Shown here one piece after another: positions 14,631 to 24,542 of a stretch of 46,030 bases of DNA. The notes below the pieces were generated by a model. The model saw nothing but the letters and a program-made list of their open reading frames with translations. It had not been told where the DNA came from and did not search any database. Source of the DNA: Ruminiclostridium sp. (lineage in GTDB: Bacteria > Bacillota > Clostridia > Oscillospirales > Ruminococcaceae); assembly GCA_017625405.1 (NCBI GenBank), contig JAGALB010000017.1, positions 1-46,030 on the forward strand, read 5' to 3'. Made by a program: the position numbers and the translations under genes. Numbering within the stretch: position 1 is the stretch's first letter; each line of letters begins with the position of its first letter.

Positions 14631-15110
14631 ATGAAGATTATTGTTGTTGCAGATACTCATAAGGACTACAAGAAATACAAGGCAATTGTCGAAAAGAACA
14701 GTGATGCCGATTTATTTATCCACTTAGGCGACGGTGAACATGAATTCGTTGACGTAAAGAACGAATTCCCCGAAAAGAACTTCATCTTTGTTCAGGGTAA
14801 CTGTGACTTCGGTAGCTACAAGCTTTTAGATGTCGTTGAAGCTCAGGGATACAGAATCCTCTGCGTACACGGCCATGAATATAATGTTCAGGGCGGTCTT
14901 GATGCTCTTATCAGCGAAGCAAAGGCTCATAACTGTACTATCGCTCTTTACGGTCACACACATATGTACCGCAGCGAACACACCGACGGCGTATATCTCA
15001 TGAACCCGGGCGCTGTTGATTCTCCCAGAGGCAAGAACAAGCCCTCCTACGGCGTTATCAACATCAACGACGCAGGCAAGCTTACAATGAATATTGTTGC
15101 TATCAAGTAA
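14631..15110 (+). CDS. YfcE/MJ0936-type metallophosphoesterase
   Basis: 159 residues. The start is the ATG at 14631, with AGGAG eight bases upstream; a TTG two codons earlier is too close to that site. Metallophosphoesterase motifs appear in order: ADTH (Asp8, His10), HLGDGEH (Asp34), GNCD (56-59), a VHGHE block and YGHTH near 104-108, which together bind two metals. The family hydrolyses phosphodiesters such as model substrates or cyclic nucleotides; the natural substrate here is unknown. It is a single-gene unit between its own promoter and a strong terminator. Codon use is of the highly expressed type, like the groESL genes that follow. Confidence 0.9.
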   Translation: MKIIVVADTHKDYKKYKAIVEKNSDADLFIHLGDGEHEFVDVKNEFPEKNFIFVQGNCDFGSYKLLDVVEAQGYRILCVHGHEYNVQGGLDALISEAKAHNCTIALYGHTHMYRSEHTDGVYLMNPGAVDSPRGKNKPSYGVININDAGKLTMNIVAIK

Positions 15111-15123
15111 TTAAAGTATATGT

Positions 15124-15157
15124 AAAAACTCCCCTTGTTGTTACAAGGGGAGTTTTT
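15124..15157 (+). terminator. Rho-independent terminator
   Basis: Stem aaaaactccccttg / caaggggagttttt with a 6-base loop, 14 bases after the stop of the phosphoesterase gene, ending in a T-run. Confidence 0.92.
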
Positions 15158-15229
15158 TGATGAATATAACAAATCGCAGATATCAGGCTTGTAATATTTG
15201 CACAAAAATGAAAAAATGACAAAAAGTAC

Positions 15230-15258
15230 TTGATTTTTCTTCAGTAAATGATTATAAT
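15230..15258 (+). promoter_or_regulatory. Sigma-A type promoter of groESL
   Basis: TTGATT (15230-15235), 17 bases, TATAAT (15253-15258). The CIRCE operator starts 12 bases downstream, covering the likely transcription start. Confidence 0.88.
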
Positions 15259-15270
15259 AAGTTATAGCGT

Positions 15271-15297
15271 TTAGCACTCAAAGCAATAGAGTGCTAA
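15271..15297. promoter_or_regulatory. CIRCE operator (HrcA binding site)
   Basis: A perfect TTAGCACTC-N9-GAGTGCTAA inverted repeat. In Firmicutes, HrcA binds this site and represses groESL until heat shock. HrcA itself is not encoded in the window. Confidence 0.97.
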
Positions 15298-15316
15298 CAC
15301 AGTTTAAAGGAGGTAA

Positions 15317-15607
<291 letters not shown>

Positions 15608-15628
15608 AAAGAACACAGAAAGGATTGA

Positions 15629-17266
<1,638 letters not shown>

Positions 17267-17298
17267 GAGGCGAGCCGCCTCGGGCAATTCCGCCTTTA
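17267..17298. repeat. Partial copy of the 100-bp structured repeat at the groEL 3' end
   Basis: Hairpin gaggcg-agc-cgcctc (17267-17281) is followed by gggcaattccgccttta, the same order as the first third of the tandem units at 17383. It may double as the groEL terminator, although its T-run is short. Bases 17299-17382 hold nothing I can name. Confidence 0.55.
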
Positions 17299-17382
17299 AA
17301 ACGCTCTGATTTATTTCAGGCGCTGTGAAGCGGCGGCATTCAAAACCCGATAAAACCAAATAAAAATTAACGGCGGTCACCG

Positions 17383-17582
17383 AAGGCGTGCCGCCTTTGG
17401 CAATTCCCGCCTTATATAATAAACAGCTAACCCCGCAGTTGCAGAACGGCGGGGTTAAAAGCTTCTATATGGCACCCACACAAAGGTGAGCCACCTTGAG
17501 CAGTTCCCGCCTTTTATAAGAAATGATTAATCCCGCAGTTGAGAAACGGCGGGATTAAAAACTTCTATATGGCGGACACCCG
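17383..17582. repeat. Two tandem 100-bp structured repeat units
   Basis: Units start at 17383 and 17483. Each has a short hairpin (aaggcg-tgc-cgcctt; aaggtg-agc-cacctt), then GCA(A/G)TTCCCGCCTT, then a larger hairpin (aaccccgc...gcggggtt at 17429-17456; aatcccgc...gcgggatt at 17529-17556), then CTTCTATATGGC. Differences between the units are compensated in both stems, so the fold is conserved. No gene is visible. A shorter relative forms the terminator at 22904-22938. Confidence 0.75.
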
Positions 17583-17620
17583 AAAAGTGCCCGCCGTTAT
17601 TACTTTATATCTTTTTTTCT

Positions 17621-17735
17621 ATCCTGATTTTAATTATAATTCCTGTGCAGATGATTACGGGGACAGCTTACGCTGTCCCCGTAATCCGCATTTTCCGCCG
17701 CCGGCGGAAAATGCGTTCACGCTCGCTTCGCTCGC
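17621..17735. repeat. Structured direct repeat, copy 1 (3' of the sigma A operon)
   Basis: Begins ATCCTGATTTTA, then TGTGCAGATGATT and a 15-bp stem gattacggggacagc / gctgtccccgtaatc, a second 12-bp stem gcattttccgcc / ggcggaaaatgc, and a CGCTCGCTTCGCTCGC tail. It lies just beyond the stop codon of the DUF4179-like gene and may serve as its terminator. Copy 2 is at 19176-19286. Confidence 0.8.
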
Positions 17736-17738
17736 GCC

Positions 17739-18632
17739 TTATTTCAGGTCATATCTCGTTCCCTGCACCTCGATTGCAATAACGCTTTCAGGGTCAATGG
17801 GCTCGTTGATGCTGTATATAAGCTGTTCTTCGTAGCCTCCGTCGGCATAAGCCTGTCTGCCCTTGCTTCCATAACCTGTTGTGATGGAATCATCCTTTGT
17901 TATAATCGTAATCGGCAGCCAATCGTTTCCTACAACCTTATTTTTGCTTTCAAACCATACAGAAATAGGCGAAACGGAAATCTTTACATCATCTATTTCA
18001 TATTCAATGCTTTCTCCGTATGCTGTGAACTTAACCTGCCACTGTTTATCTGTTTCACGGTCAGTTCTTTCAGTCACCTGATATTCACCCAAAGTAAAAA
18101 TAATTTCTCTGTCTGTTATATCATCGGTACAGTTCATCCAAAGCATAACCCTTGCACTGTTTTCATCTCCCTCTACAAGCGATACACTGCCGCCGCCAGA
18201 GCTTTGCGCATCTATATCATACCAGAAATCCGCTCTTGCATCGCCGATATGATTTTCACCCAGTTTAAAGCCGTTCTTTGCGGTAACATCCACAATCACA
18301 AGCACTCTGTGCTTATCTGCTGCCGCCGCTACCAACTCAAAATCCATTTTTTCGGTATCATTTCGGATAACCTCAGCTTCTTCCAGAATGTTGTGCGTCA
18401 GATTTTCAGCCTTTTCACCGAAAAGATTGCTGAATACATCAAAATAACCAAGTCCGCTTGCTGCCGCAGTAACGCCAAGTGTCATAACCGCTGCCGCAGC
18501 CGCTGCAATACCGATGAATCTGGAAGAAAACCGCTTCTTCGGCATTTCCGCTTTTGAAATTACCCTTTTTGTAAGCTCTTCCGCTGTAAATTCAGGGTTT
18601 ATTTCTTCGTAGTATCTTTCAAGTTCTTTCAT
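17739..18632 (-). CDS. DUF4179-like membrane anti-sigma factor (partner of ECF sigma A)
   Basis: 297 residues. A helical cytoplasmic N-terminus (1-38) contains the KELERYYEEINPEFTAEELTK block, followed by one membrane helix at about 39-60 (GIAAAAAAVMTLGVTAAASG) and an extracytoplasmic beta-rich domain. The layout matches DUF4179-family proteins that are encoded next to ECF sigma factors in Firmicutes. It starts 2 bases after the stop of the sigma gene, so they are co-translated. It probably holds the sigma factor at the membrane and releases it on an envelope signal. The signal is unknown. Confidence 0.82.
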   Translation of the reverse strand: MKELERYYEEINPEFTAEELTKRVISKAEMPKKRFSSRFIGIAAAAAAVMTLGVTAAASGLGYFDVFSNLFGEKAENLTHNILEEAEVIRNDTEKMDFELVAAAADKHRVLVIVDVTAKNGFKLGENHIGDARADFWYDIDAQSSGGGSVSLVEGDENSARVMLWMNCTDDITDREIIFTLGEYQVTERTDRETDKQWQVKFTAYGESIEYEIDDVKISVSPISVWFESKNKVVGNDWLPITIITKDDSITTGYGSKGRQAYADGGYEEQLIYSINEPIDPESVIAIEVQGTRYDLK

Positions 18633-18634
18633 GT

Positions 18635-19108
18635 TTAACCGCCTTTCTGTTCGTCAGTAAGAATTTCTCTGAGAGCGTCACGCCCACGTTTAAGCCTTAT
18701 TTTTACATTGGATTCGGTAATCCCCAGAAGCTTCGCCGTTTCCCTTACACTGTAACCCATGTAATAATGAAGATATACCGCAATGCGGTAATCGGGCTTC
18801 AGCTTCGCCATGGCTTCATCAAGGGAATATTCATTTTCATCCCCGCATTTCATGCTTTCATCAAGCTCCTCACGTTTGTGTATCCACGAGGATTTAAGAT
18901 GATCCTTTGCAATGTTTATTGCCACACGCAGAAGCCACGCCTTGACATTTTCATCAGAGCTGAAAGCCTTTTTGCACTTATACAGCCGCAGAAACGCCTC
19001 TTCCGTTATATCCTCGCTGTCCGCATGGTTATGCACATAGCTGTACGCCGCACGATAAACAGCTTTACTGTATTTTTCAGCATAAACGGCAAGCTGTTCC
19101 CTGTCCAT
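18635..19108 (-). CDS. ECF RNA polymerase sigma factor (sigma A of this window)
   Basis: 157 residues. Region 2 is SKAVYRAAYSYVHNHADSEDITEEAFLRLYK (about 13-43) and region 4 is YSVRETAKLLGITESNVKIRLKRGRDALRE with its helix-turn-helix (about 118-148). There is no region 3, as usual for ECF factors. AAAGGAG stands before the ATG. Upstream there is an ECF-type promoter (TGTAACC-N16-CGTAT), which suggests that the factor drives its own operon. The next gene, 2 bases downstream, encodes the likely anti-sigma factor. The operon is flanked by two copies of a structured repeat. Confidence 0.93.
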   Translation of the reverse strand: MDREQLAVYAEKYSKAVYRAAYSYVHNHADSEDITEEAFLRLYKCKKAFSSDENVKAWLLRVAINIAKDHLKSSWIHKREELDESMKCGDENEYSLDEAMAKLKPDYRIAVYLHYYMGYSVRETAKLLGITESNVKIRLKRGRDALREILTDEQKGG

Positions 19109-19148
19109 TTTCTCACTCCTTTGCTTGTTAAAAGCGCTTTCATAAATA

Positions 19149-19176
19149 ATACGATTCAGAAAGTCAAAAGGTTACA
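19149..19176 (-). promoter_or_regulatory. ECF-type autoregulated promoter of sigma A
   Basis: On the minus strand TGTAACC (19176-19170), 16 bases, CGTAT (19153-19149), 40 bases before the sigma start codon. The AAC-containing -35 and CGT-containing -10 are the usual ECF sigma signature, unlike the TTGACA/TATAAT promoters elsewhere. Confidence 0.7.
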
Positions 19177-19286
19177 TCCTGATTTTACAATGTTTGTGCA
19201 GATGATTGCGGGGGCAGCTTGCGCTGCCCCCGCAATCCGCATTTTCCGCCGTCGGCGGAAAATGCGTTCACGCTCGCTTCGCTCGC
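19176..19286. repeat. Structured direct repeat, copy 2 (5' of the sigma A operon)
   Basis: Same order as copy 1: ATCCTGATTTTA, TGTGCAGATGATT, a 15-bp stem gattgcgggggcagc / gctgcccccgcaatc, then gcattttccgcc / ggcggaaaatgc and the CGCTCGCTTCGCTCGC tail. The two A-to-G differences from copy 1 in the first stem are each matched by T-to-C on the other arm. It begins right at the -35 box of the sigma A promoter. With the TTACA cluster to its right it fills the gene-free stretch 19109-19430. Confidence 0.82.
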
Positions 19287-19297
19287 TCCCCCTATCA

Positions 19298-19408
19298 TTA
19301 CAAAACTTCAACAAAAAGTTACAAAACGGTAACAAAAAACTCCCATATATTACAATTTGATTACAGATTCCCCGAAACTGTTGACTTTCAGCTTTTATAT
19401 GCTAAAAT
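19298..19408 (+). promoter_or_regulatory. TTACA direct-repeat cluster and promoter before the tandem lipoproteins
   Basis: ACA triplets recur at 19300, 19311, 19321, 19332, 19352 and 19363, mostly 10 or 11 bases apart, in a TTACA or TAACA context. A sigma-A promoter follows: TTGACT (19381-19386), 16 bases, TAAAAT (19403-19408), before the ATG at 19431. The repeats are less regular than those at 30.8 and 38.0 kb and have the opposite orientation relative to the gene. Confidence 0.5.
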
Positions 19409-19430
19409 AAAGTAAAAAGGGGGAGTATCC

Positions 19431-20660
19431 ATGAAAAAAATATCAGCATTACTTGTTATAACTATGCTCCTGTCCGCCTGTGCGGCACAGCCTGAGCAGA
19501 CAACAACCGCCACCACCACATCAGAAACAACCACCGCAACAGAAACAACTACCGCAACAGAAATAACCACAACCACGGCAGAAACCACTGTTACGACAAC
19601 CGTAACCGAGGAAGCCGAAGAAGAAATGAGTTATTTTGCCTATCTTGACGGATATTACGGCGGTGTAAAACACCTGCAGCTTGACGAAGCCTATCACGGC
19701 GATAATTATCATATCTTCCTCTGTGCCGAAAACTACACAATTACACCTTCCGACGATGGTGTAACAGAGACGGTAACCGCCGAAAAATATCAGCTTATAG
19801 CTGCAAAGGATTTAGTCATCCAAAAAATATATGAGCTGCCTTTTCCTGCCGGACAGCTTTCTTTTAAAAATTCGGTATTTAACCGGTGTCTTTCATACTA
19901 TAAGCTTAATACTGATTATCTGCTTAGTCTGAGGCTTCCTGCAGAAACGGGCACTGAGGTTTATTTTCTTGTATATAAGGACGGAGAATTTGTATTCTTT
20001 AATGACGAGCCTCTCGATATAGGCGCAGACTTTATTTTCGACAGGGAGAACTATACCTTCTCCGACCCCGAAAAGCAGTTAGAGTACACCTTTGATATTG
20101 AGAATATGACATATTCGGTTACGGATATACCCTCCTTTGAAATGAAAGAATATGCTCCTGTTATTTCAATGGACGAAAACAGCAAGCTGGATTTCCTCAC
20201 CGAAGAACAGAACGAAGTGTGGATGAAATCAAAATTTATAAAATCTTTTTCTGTGTCTTCCGGCAATGCTCAGCTGCCTTACAGTAACGAGAAGAATACA
20301 GCCGATTTCTATATGCCCACCGATATAAGCTATAAAAGCTTTGCAGATTTTATAAACTCCGTTTTTACAGAAGACGCTTTCGATTCCGTGACAACCTCCT
20401 CTTTCAAGGATGTGAACGGCTTTGTTTACTGGATAGACGGTGCAAGAGGCGGAAATATAGATCACCGCGGCCATGATTTTGAGCTGGTTTCGAAAGATGA
20501 AAACACGATAAAATTCAAGTGCATCGCATATTATAACAACGGCCCTGTCTACACTGAATACACAGAAGGCGACCCATATAACTATACTTCGGAATATCCG
20601 ATTGAAATGGTGAATACCGAAAACGGCTGGAGAATGAAATATTACGATTTGTGGTATTGA
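19431..20660 (+). CDS. Thr-rich-linker lipoprotein of unknown function
   Basis: 409 residues. The signal peptide ends in lipobox LLSAC (Cys17); a Thr/Glu-rich low-complexity linker covers about 21-60 and acts as a flexible spacer from membrane to wall. The rest is soluble, acidic and rich in Tyr and Asp, with strand-like segments (DADFIFDRENYTFSDPEKQLEYTFDI). No named domain is recognised. GGGGGAG precedes the ATG. It is followed after only 11 bases by a second lipoprotein with the same plan, so the two form an operon. Extracytoplasmic location is sure; function is not known. Confidence 0.8.
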   Translation: MKKISALLVITMLLSACAAQPEQTTTATTTSETTTATETTTATEITTTTAETTVTTTVTEEAEEEMSYFAYLDGYYGGVKHLQLDEAYHGDNYHIFLCAENYTITPSDDGVTETVTAEKYQLIAAKDLVIQKIYELPFPAGQLSFKNSVFNRCLSYYKLNTDYLLSLRLPAETGTEVYFLVYKDGEFVFFNDEPLDIGADFIFDRENYTFSDPEKQLEYTFDIENMTYSVTDIPSFEMKEYAPVISMDENSKLDFLTEEQNEVWMKSKFIKSFSVSSGNAQLPYSNEKNTADFYMPTDISYKSFADFINSVFTEDAFDSVTTSSFKDVNGFVYWIDGARGGNIDHRGHDFELVSKDENTIKFKCIAYYNNGPVYTEYTEGDPYNYTSEYPIEMVNTENGWRMKYYDLWY

Positions 20661-20671
20661 ATAGTAAATTT

Positions 20672-22051
20672 ATGAAAAAAATAATATTATTAATTCTTGC
20701 GTTGATAGTTTTTTCCGCCTGTGCGGTACAGCCTGCGGTTACAGAAAAAAGCACTGCAACGACCGCTTCGGCAACAACGGAAATAACAGCAACTGAAAAA
20801 ACGGTTACAACCTCAGCTGTAAAATCAACCGAAGCAGTTGTTACGACAGTATACACTCCGCCTCAGCTCAGAGAAGCCGATACAAATCTCACCTATACGG
20901 GCGGCATTGAGGGCGGAAAAACCGTATGCGGAATAAAGGATGAAGACTTACAAAAGCGTATAAACAGCTTTATTTCCGATGCGTCGGAGGAGCTTCTCGC
21001 CCGTAAGGATGAAGTGTCGGAAATGTACGGTTATACAAGCAGAAGCGACGAGCTTGTAAAGCACGAACCTGAGCTTTCATACCGTGTATCCGTAACTAAC
21101 GGGTATATATCCGTAATTGTAGGATATATTTCAAAAGAAATGGATTCATTGCATCTTGGTGAAAAATGGTATATGTGCGAAACTGCGGTTTTTGATATTG
21201 TAAGCGGCAGTCAGATAACGGATTTTGCCGATTTGTTTGTTGACGGCTTTGACTGGGAAGAAGCCGTTGAAAAGGATTTAAGACAGATTACGGACGTTTA
21301 TTACCTGAATCAATCGGACTATGACGCAGAAAAGGCTCTTGCAGGCGGCTATAAATTTACCGCTGAAAAAATCATTTTCCCTTATGGCACTTTCGCAAAC
21401 GACGGAAACGAGCTGAACTTTCTGCACCAATACTGGTTTTCTTTCATAAGTCAGGGCTGTAAAAGCAGTATCCCCCGTGACTATTCCGAATTTGTCACAG
21501 GAGAAGTAAAAACACGGACTATCTCCGAAACTATGGAATACAACATCATAATCGATGGTGATATTTACGGAAACCGTATAGCTTATTCCCGTGTTATGTC
21601 TGATGAAGAGATTGAAAAGGAAAACGCCCTGTATGAAAAGATACAGACCGAGGTAGTAAGCGAATATCTTACAACAACCTCTGACTACGCTGTATATGGC
21701 TTATTGTGCGAAACAGACAGGTACGGTGACATCTATTGCTGCTATCTTGGCAGCTATATAGAAAGGATTCGTTATTGCTACGACTCAGAAGGAAACCGCC
21801 TTACCTTAGCCGACCTTGTAAACGACAGCTTTGATAAAAGCGGATTTGAACAATCCCTTGACTTTTATGAAATTTCTCATATATGTGAGTACAGCGACGG
21901 ATGGCATATATATTACTATGATACAAAAGGAATGGATAATCAGTTCGACTGCTATTACTTTGACGGCTATGAAGAATATGCCAGATGTACAATTATCGAA
22001 GAAGCTGAAATGTCCGGTTATCTCAAAGAAAACAAGGATTTCATCATATAG
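20672..22051 (+). CDS. Lipoprotein with DUF3298-like domain
   Basis: 459 residues from ATG 20672; a start seven codons earlier would run into the previous gene and split the signal peptide logic. Lipobox FSAC (Cys17) is followed by a Thr-rich linker to about residue 62. Residues about 85-220 (LQKRINSFISDASEELL ... YRVSVTNGYISVIVGYI ... FDIVSGSQITDFADLF) resemble DUF3298-type domains found in PdaC-like and other secreted proteins. The ribosome site is weak, so translation may depend on coupling with the preceding lipoprotein gene. Role unknown. Confidence 0.8.
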   Translation: MKKIILLILALIVFSACAVQPAVTEKSTATTASATTEITATEKTVTTSAVKSTEAVVTTVYTPPQLREADTNLTYTGGIEGGKTVCGIKDEDLQKRINSFISDASEELLARKDEVSEMYGYTSRSDELVKHEPELSYRVSVTNGYISVIVGYISKEMDSLHLGEKWYMCETAVFDIVSGSQITDFADLFVDGFDWEEAVEKDLRQITDVYYLNQSDYDAEKALAGGYKFTAEKIIFPYGTFANDGNELNFLHQYWFSFISQGCKSSIPRDYSEFVTGEVKTRTISETMEYNIIIDGDIYGNRIAYSRVMSDEEIEKENALYEKIQTEVVSEYLTTTSDYAVYGLLCETDRYGDIYCCYLGSYIERIRYCYDSEGNRLTLADLVNDSFDKSGFEQSLDFYEISHICEYSDGWHIYYYDTKGMDNQFDCYYFDGYEEYARCTIIEEAEMSGYLKENKDFII

Positions 22052-22052
22052 A

Positions 22053-22079
22053 AACAGGCGGCTCATCGAGCCGCCTGTT
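22053..22079. terminator. Bidirectional terminator
   Basis: Perfect stem aacaggcggctc / gagccgcctgtt with loop atc, followed by gttttgc on plus and preceded by a short A-run that gives T on minus. It lies between convergent genes. Confidence 0.85.
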
Positions 22080-22089
22080 GTTTTGCTTA

Positions 22090-22818
22090 TCAGTTGATTG
22101 TACCGCCGTCTACACCTAAAACAGCACCTGAAACATAGCTTGCCATATCGGACGCTAAGAACAGGAATGCGTTTGCAACCTCTTCAGGCTCGCCTACTCT
22201 GCCCATAGGGATTCCCGCAGCCACACGTGCAACCATTTCTTCGGGAAGCGCCGCTACCATATCGGTTCTTGTAACGCCGGGAGCTACCGCATTTACACGG
22301 ATATTGTACTTTCCAAGCTCTCTTGCAAGGCTTACAGTCATACCGTTTACAGCAAACTTTGATGTGGGATAGCCGACGCCGCTTACCTGTCCTGCCTTGG
22401 CTACCATGGAGCTTGTGTTGATTATAGATCCGCCGCCGATTTCCTTCATATAGGGAACAACAGCCTTACAGCCGTTAAAAACAGCGGTTACATTAAGATC
22501 CATAATGCCCTTGAAAGCATCGGGGTCATAGGCTTCAATAGGCTCTCTTGCAGAGATGCCTGCATTGTTTATGAGAATATCAATTCTGCCGAATTTTGCC
22601 TTGATTTCTGCGAAAGCCGCTTCAACCGCATTGTAATCGGTAAGGTCGGGATAAAGCCCCATAACATCGCCGCTGAGCTTTTCCAACGCCTTGTCAACCG
22701 TTTCCTTACGTGAGCCGAGAACAGCAACCTTTGCACCATTCTTCAGGAAAAGCTCCGCAATTGCAAAGCCGATTCCACGTGTTCCGCCTGTGATAACTGC
22801 AACCTTGTTTTTAAGCAT
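22090..22818 (-). CDS. SDR-family oxidoreductase (FabG-like)
   Basis: 242 residues, a classical short-chain dehydrogenase: cofactor motif TGGTRGIGFAIA (10-21), NNAG (about 84-87), catalytic Ser in NTSSMVAKAG and YPTSK (Tyr/Lys pair), and the C-terminal PMGRVGEPEEVANAFLFLASD...VDGG block. It probably uses NADP(H). It resembles 3-oxoacyl-ACP reductase FabG, but the absence of other fab genes nearby leaves a role in sugar or sterol-like oxidoreduction open. It is a single-gene unit with its own sigma-A promoter and a shared terminator. Confidence 0.92.
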   Translation of the reverse strand: MLKNKVAVITGGTRGIGFAIAELFLKNGAKVAVLGSRKETVDKALEKLSGDVMGLYPDLTDYNAVEAAFAEIKAKFGRIDILINNAGISAREPIEAYDPDAFKGIMDLNVTAVFNGCKAVVPYMKEIGGGSIINTSSMVAKAGQVSGVGYPTSKFAVNGMTVSLARELGKYNIRVNAVAPGVTRTDMVAALPEEMVARVAAGIPMGRVGEPEEVANAFLFLASDMASYVSGAVLGVDGGTIN

Positions 22819-22870
22819 GATTTTTACCGTTCCTTTTTATTTTTCTGCGGATGTCCGCATCGTTACTTTC

Positions 22871-22899
22871 ATTATATATTATTTTACGATTTACGTCAA
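22871..22899 (-). promoter_or_regulatory. Sigma-A type promoter of the SDR gene
   Basis: On the minus strand TTGACG (22899-22894), 17 bases, TATAAT (22876-22871), about 50 bases before the ATG. Confidence 0.85.
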
Positions 22900-22903
22900 G
22901 AGA

Positions 22904-22938
22904 AAAAGGCGGGCTGCCCTGAGCAATTCCCGCCTTTT
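22904..22938 (-). terminator. Terminator of the CotH gene, related to the 100-bp repeats
   Basis: Stem aaaaggcggg / cccgcctttt with a 15-base inner part (ctgccctgagcaatt). Read on minus it ends in a T-run. The inner GAGCAATTCCCGCCTTTT matches the tandem units at 17.4 kb. Confidence 0.8.
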
Positions 22939-22944
22939 CAAACA

Positions 22945-24471
22945 TTATTCTTTATTTTCCTCAGCTTCTTCGCCCCACTGCTTCTGAAGCCATCTGATTC
23001 TTCTTTCAACGAAATCACACACCTGATTTGCGCTGTCAATTTTCCATTCCTCATCTCCAAGGTCTGTTCTGAGTTCCTCAGCAGCCGCTCTTACATCCTT
23101 GACTGCGTTTTTAAGCGCATCTGTTTCGTATAATTCCGCCCATTTCGTTTTAACGATTTCGCTGAACCATTCCGCCTTCATAGCCACAATGTACCAGGGG
23201 TTTGAACGATCGCTTTCGCCGATTTCCGGCTGGAAGGTGCAGGCAAAGAAATTACGGTTAGGGCTGTCATTATATGCCCAGTTGAAGTCCCAGGGAGCCG
23301 TAAAGGTAAGCCTTTCCATTGTGCTGCTTTCGCTGAAATCCACCGCCATGTAGAAGCTGCCCTCGCCTACATCATAATCGTGGATAAGTTCGTCGCGGAT
23401 AAGCAGGAAGGCAAGGGATTCGAGATCAATTGCCGCCGCTGCAGCTTCCTCTGCTGTTTCATATACACCCTCGGCAGAAACAACGTTATAATCCTCATCA
23501 AACATCATGGGATTGTTGTTTTCAGCCGCTTCATAGAGAATTTTAAATGCGCCGTTTATGTATCTGGCAATGAAATCTCTCTGTTCATCGGAATATGTGT
23601 CATTCTTTATGGTGTAATCCGCATCCACAAAGGTATTGGTTTTTCCGCTGATATCGGTAAGCTCCGCACCGAGATAATCCACATTGAAATAGTACTCGTC
23701 GCCATCCTTTGCGTAATGGTCGATTTCAACCAGATAGCCTATCTCTGTCTGTGTTTCACTCTCCTTGGGCTCATAAACGTCAACTCTGTCATCTGCAATC
23801 TGATTCTGCTCGCACAGCAGATATATACCCTTGAATTTTCCGTTTATATAAACGTTGACAAAGGTGCAGTCAGAACTGTAATATCTGTCCTCTAGAATGA
23901 CATCCGCAAGGGTAAAGCCCATATAATCCATAACAAGATTCCAGTTGGATTTTAACAGCACCCAGTTTTTATATTCCTTGCCATCGTGAAGCCCCAGCAT
24001 ATTCTGCTTCTTGTCAAACTTTATGCGGTACGGCTTTTCGTTTCCCTCGGCTGTGGAGTTTCCGCGCACTCTTACGCCTGCCGCTTCCGATAATTCAAAT
24101 TCCTCATCGCAGTTGAGGACTTCAACTATTGATGTAACATATTCTTCCTTTGACAGCACCTCTTCATTATCAAGAGTAATAATGCTTATCATGGGGATTT
24201 CCATGTTTTCTGTAAGTTTTTCATAACGCTTCTGATACTTTTCACGCTGCTCCTCATACTGCTCCTGCATTTTCTCTGCTTTTTCAGCCTTCAGTGCCTC
24301 TTCGGGGTCAATTGTTGTGGTGGTTGCAGCTGTTGTTACAGGCGCAGTGGTTGTCGCCTCTGTGGTAACGGCAGCAGTTGTTGTGGAAGTCTGGGCTGTG
24401 TTGCCTGAACAGCCGCAGACGGATAATATAACAGATGAAAGTATAATTGATGCAATGATTTTTCTGAACAT
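22945..24471 (-). CDS. CotH-kinase family lipoprotein
   Basis: 508 residues. The signal peptide ends in VCGC (lipid Cys21), with a Thr-rich linker at 28-60 and a charged coiled stretch to about 90. The CotH-like kinase domain follows: VRVRGNSTAEGNEKPYRIKF, then GLHDGKEYKNWVLLKSNWN, GFTLADVIL, FVNVYINGKFKGIYLLCEQ and, near the C-terminus, APWDFNWAYNDS. Family members phosphorylate proteins such as spore-coat CotB, or are extracellular and found with cellulosome or adhesin parts. This one is anchored outside the cell. It has its own promoter and terminator. Substrate unknown. Confidence 0.9.
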   Translation of the reverse strand: MFRKIIASIILSSVILSVCGCSGNTAQTSTTTAAVTTEATTTAPVTTAATTTTIDPEEALKAEKAEKMQEQYEEQREKYQKRYEKLTENMEIPMISIITLDNEEVLSKEEYVTSIVEVLNCDEEFELSEAAGVRVRGNSTAEGNEKPYRIKFDKKQNMLGLHDGKEYKNWVLLKSNWNLVMDYMGFTLADVILEDRYYSSDCTFVNVYINGKFKGIYLLCEQNQIADDRVDVYEPKESETQTEIGYLVEIDHYAKDGDEYYFNVDYLGAELTDISGKTNTFVDADYTIKNDTYSDEQRDFIARYINGAFKILYEAAENNNPMMFDEDYNVVSAEGVYETAEEAAAAAIDLESLAFLLIRDELIHDYDVGEGSFYMAVDFSESSTMERLTFTAPWDFNWAYNDSPNRNFFACTFQPEIGESDRSNPWYIVAMKAEWFSEIVKTKWAELYETDALKNAVKDVRAAAEELRTDLGDEEWKIDSANQVCDFVERRIRWLQKQWGEEAEENKE

Positions 24472-24510
24472 TTTTTCCTCCTCGGATACTGAGCTTCAAC
24501 ATTTGTTTAT

Positions 24511-24539
24511 ATTATATATCAAAAGCCCGCACTCGTCAA
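24511..24539 (-). promoter_or_regulatory. Sigma-A type promoter of the CotH gene
   Basis: On the minus strand TTGACG (24539-24534), 17 bases, TATAAT (24516-24511); GAGGAGG ribosome site before the ATG at 24471. Confidence 0.88.
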
Positions 24540-24542
24540 CAT

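Noticed and set aside
17383-17582. CRISPR array
   Set aside because: Only two 100-base units without spacers of constant length, and no cas genes in the window.
19388-19712. Val- and Cys-rich frames antisense to the Thr-rich linker
   Set aside because: They are the complement of ACA/ACC Thr codon runs and recur opposite every Thr-rich linker in the window.
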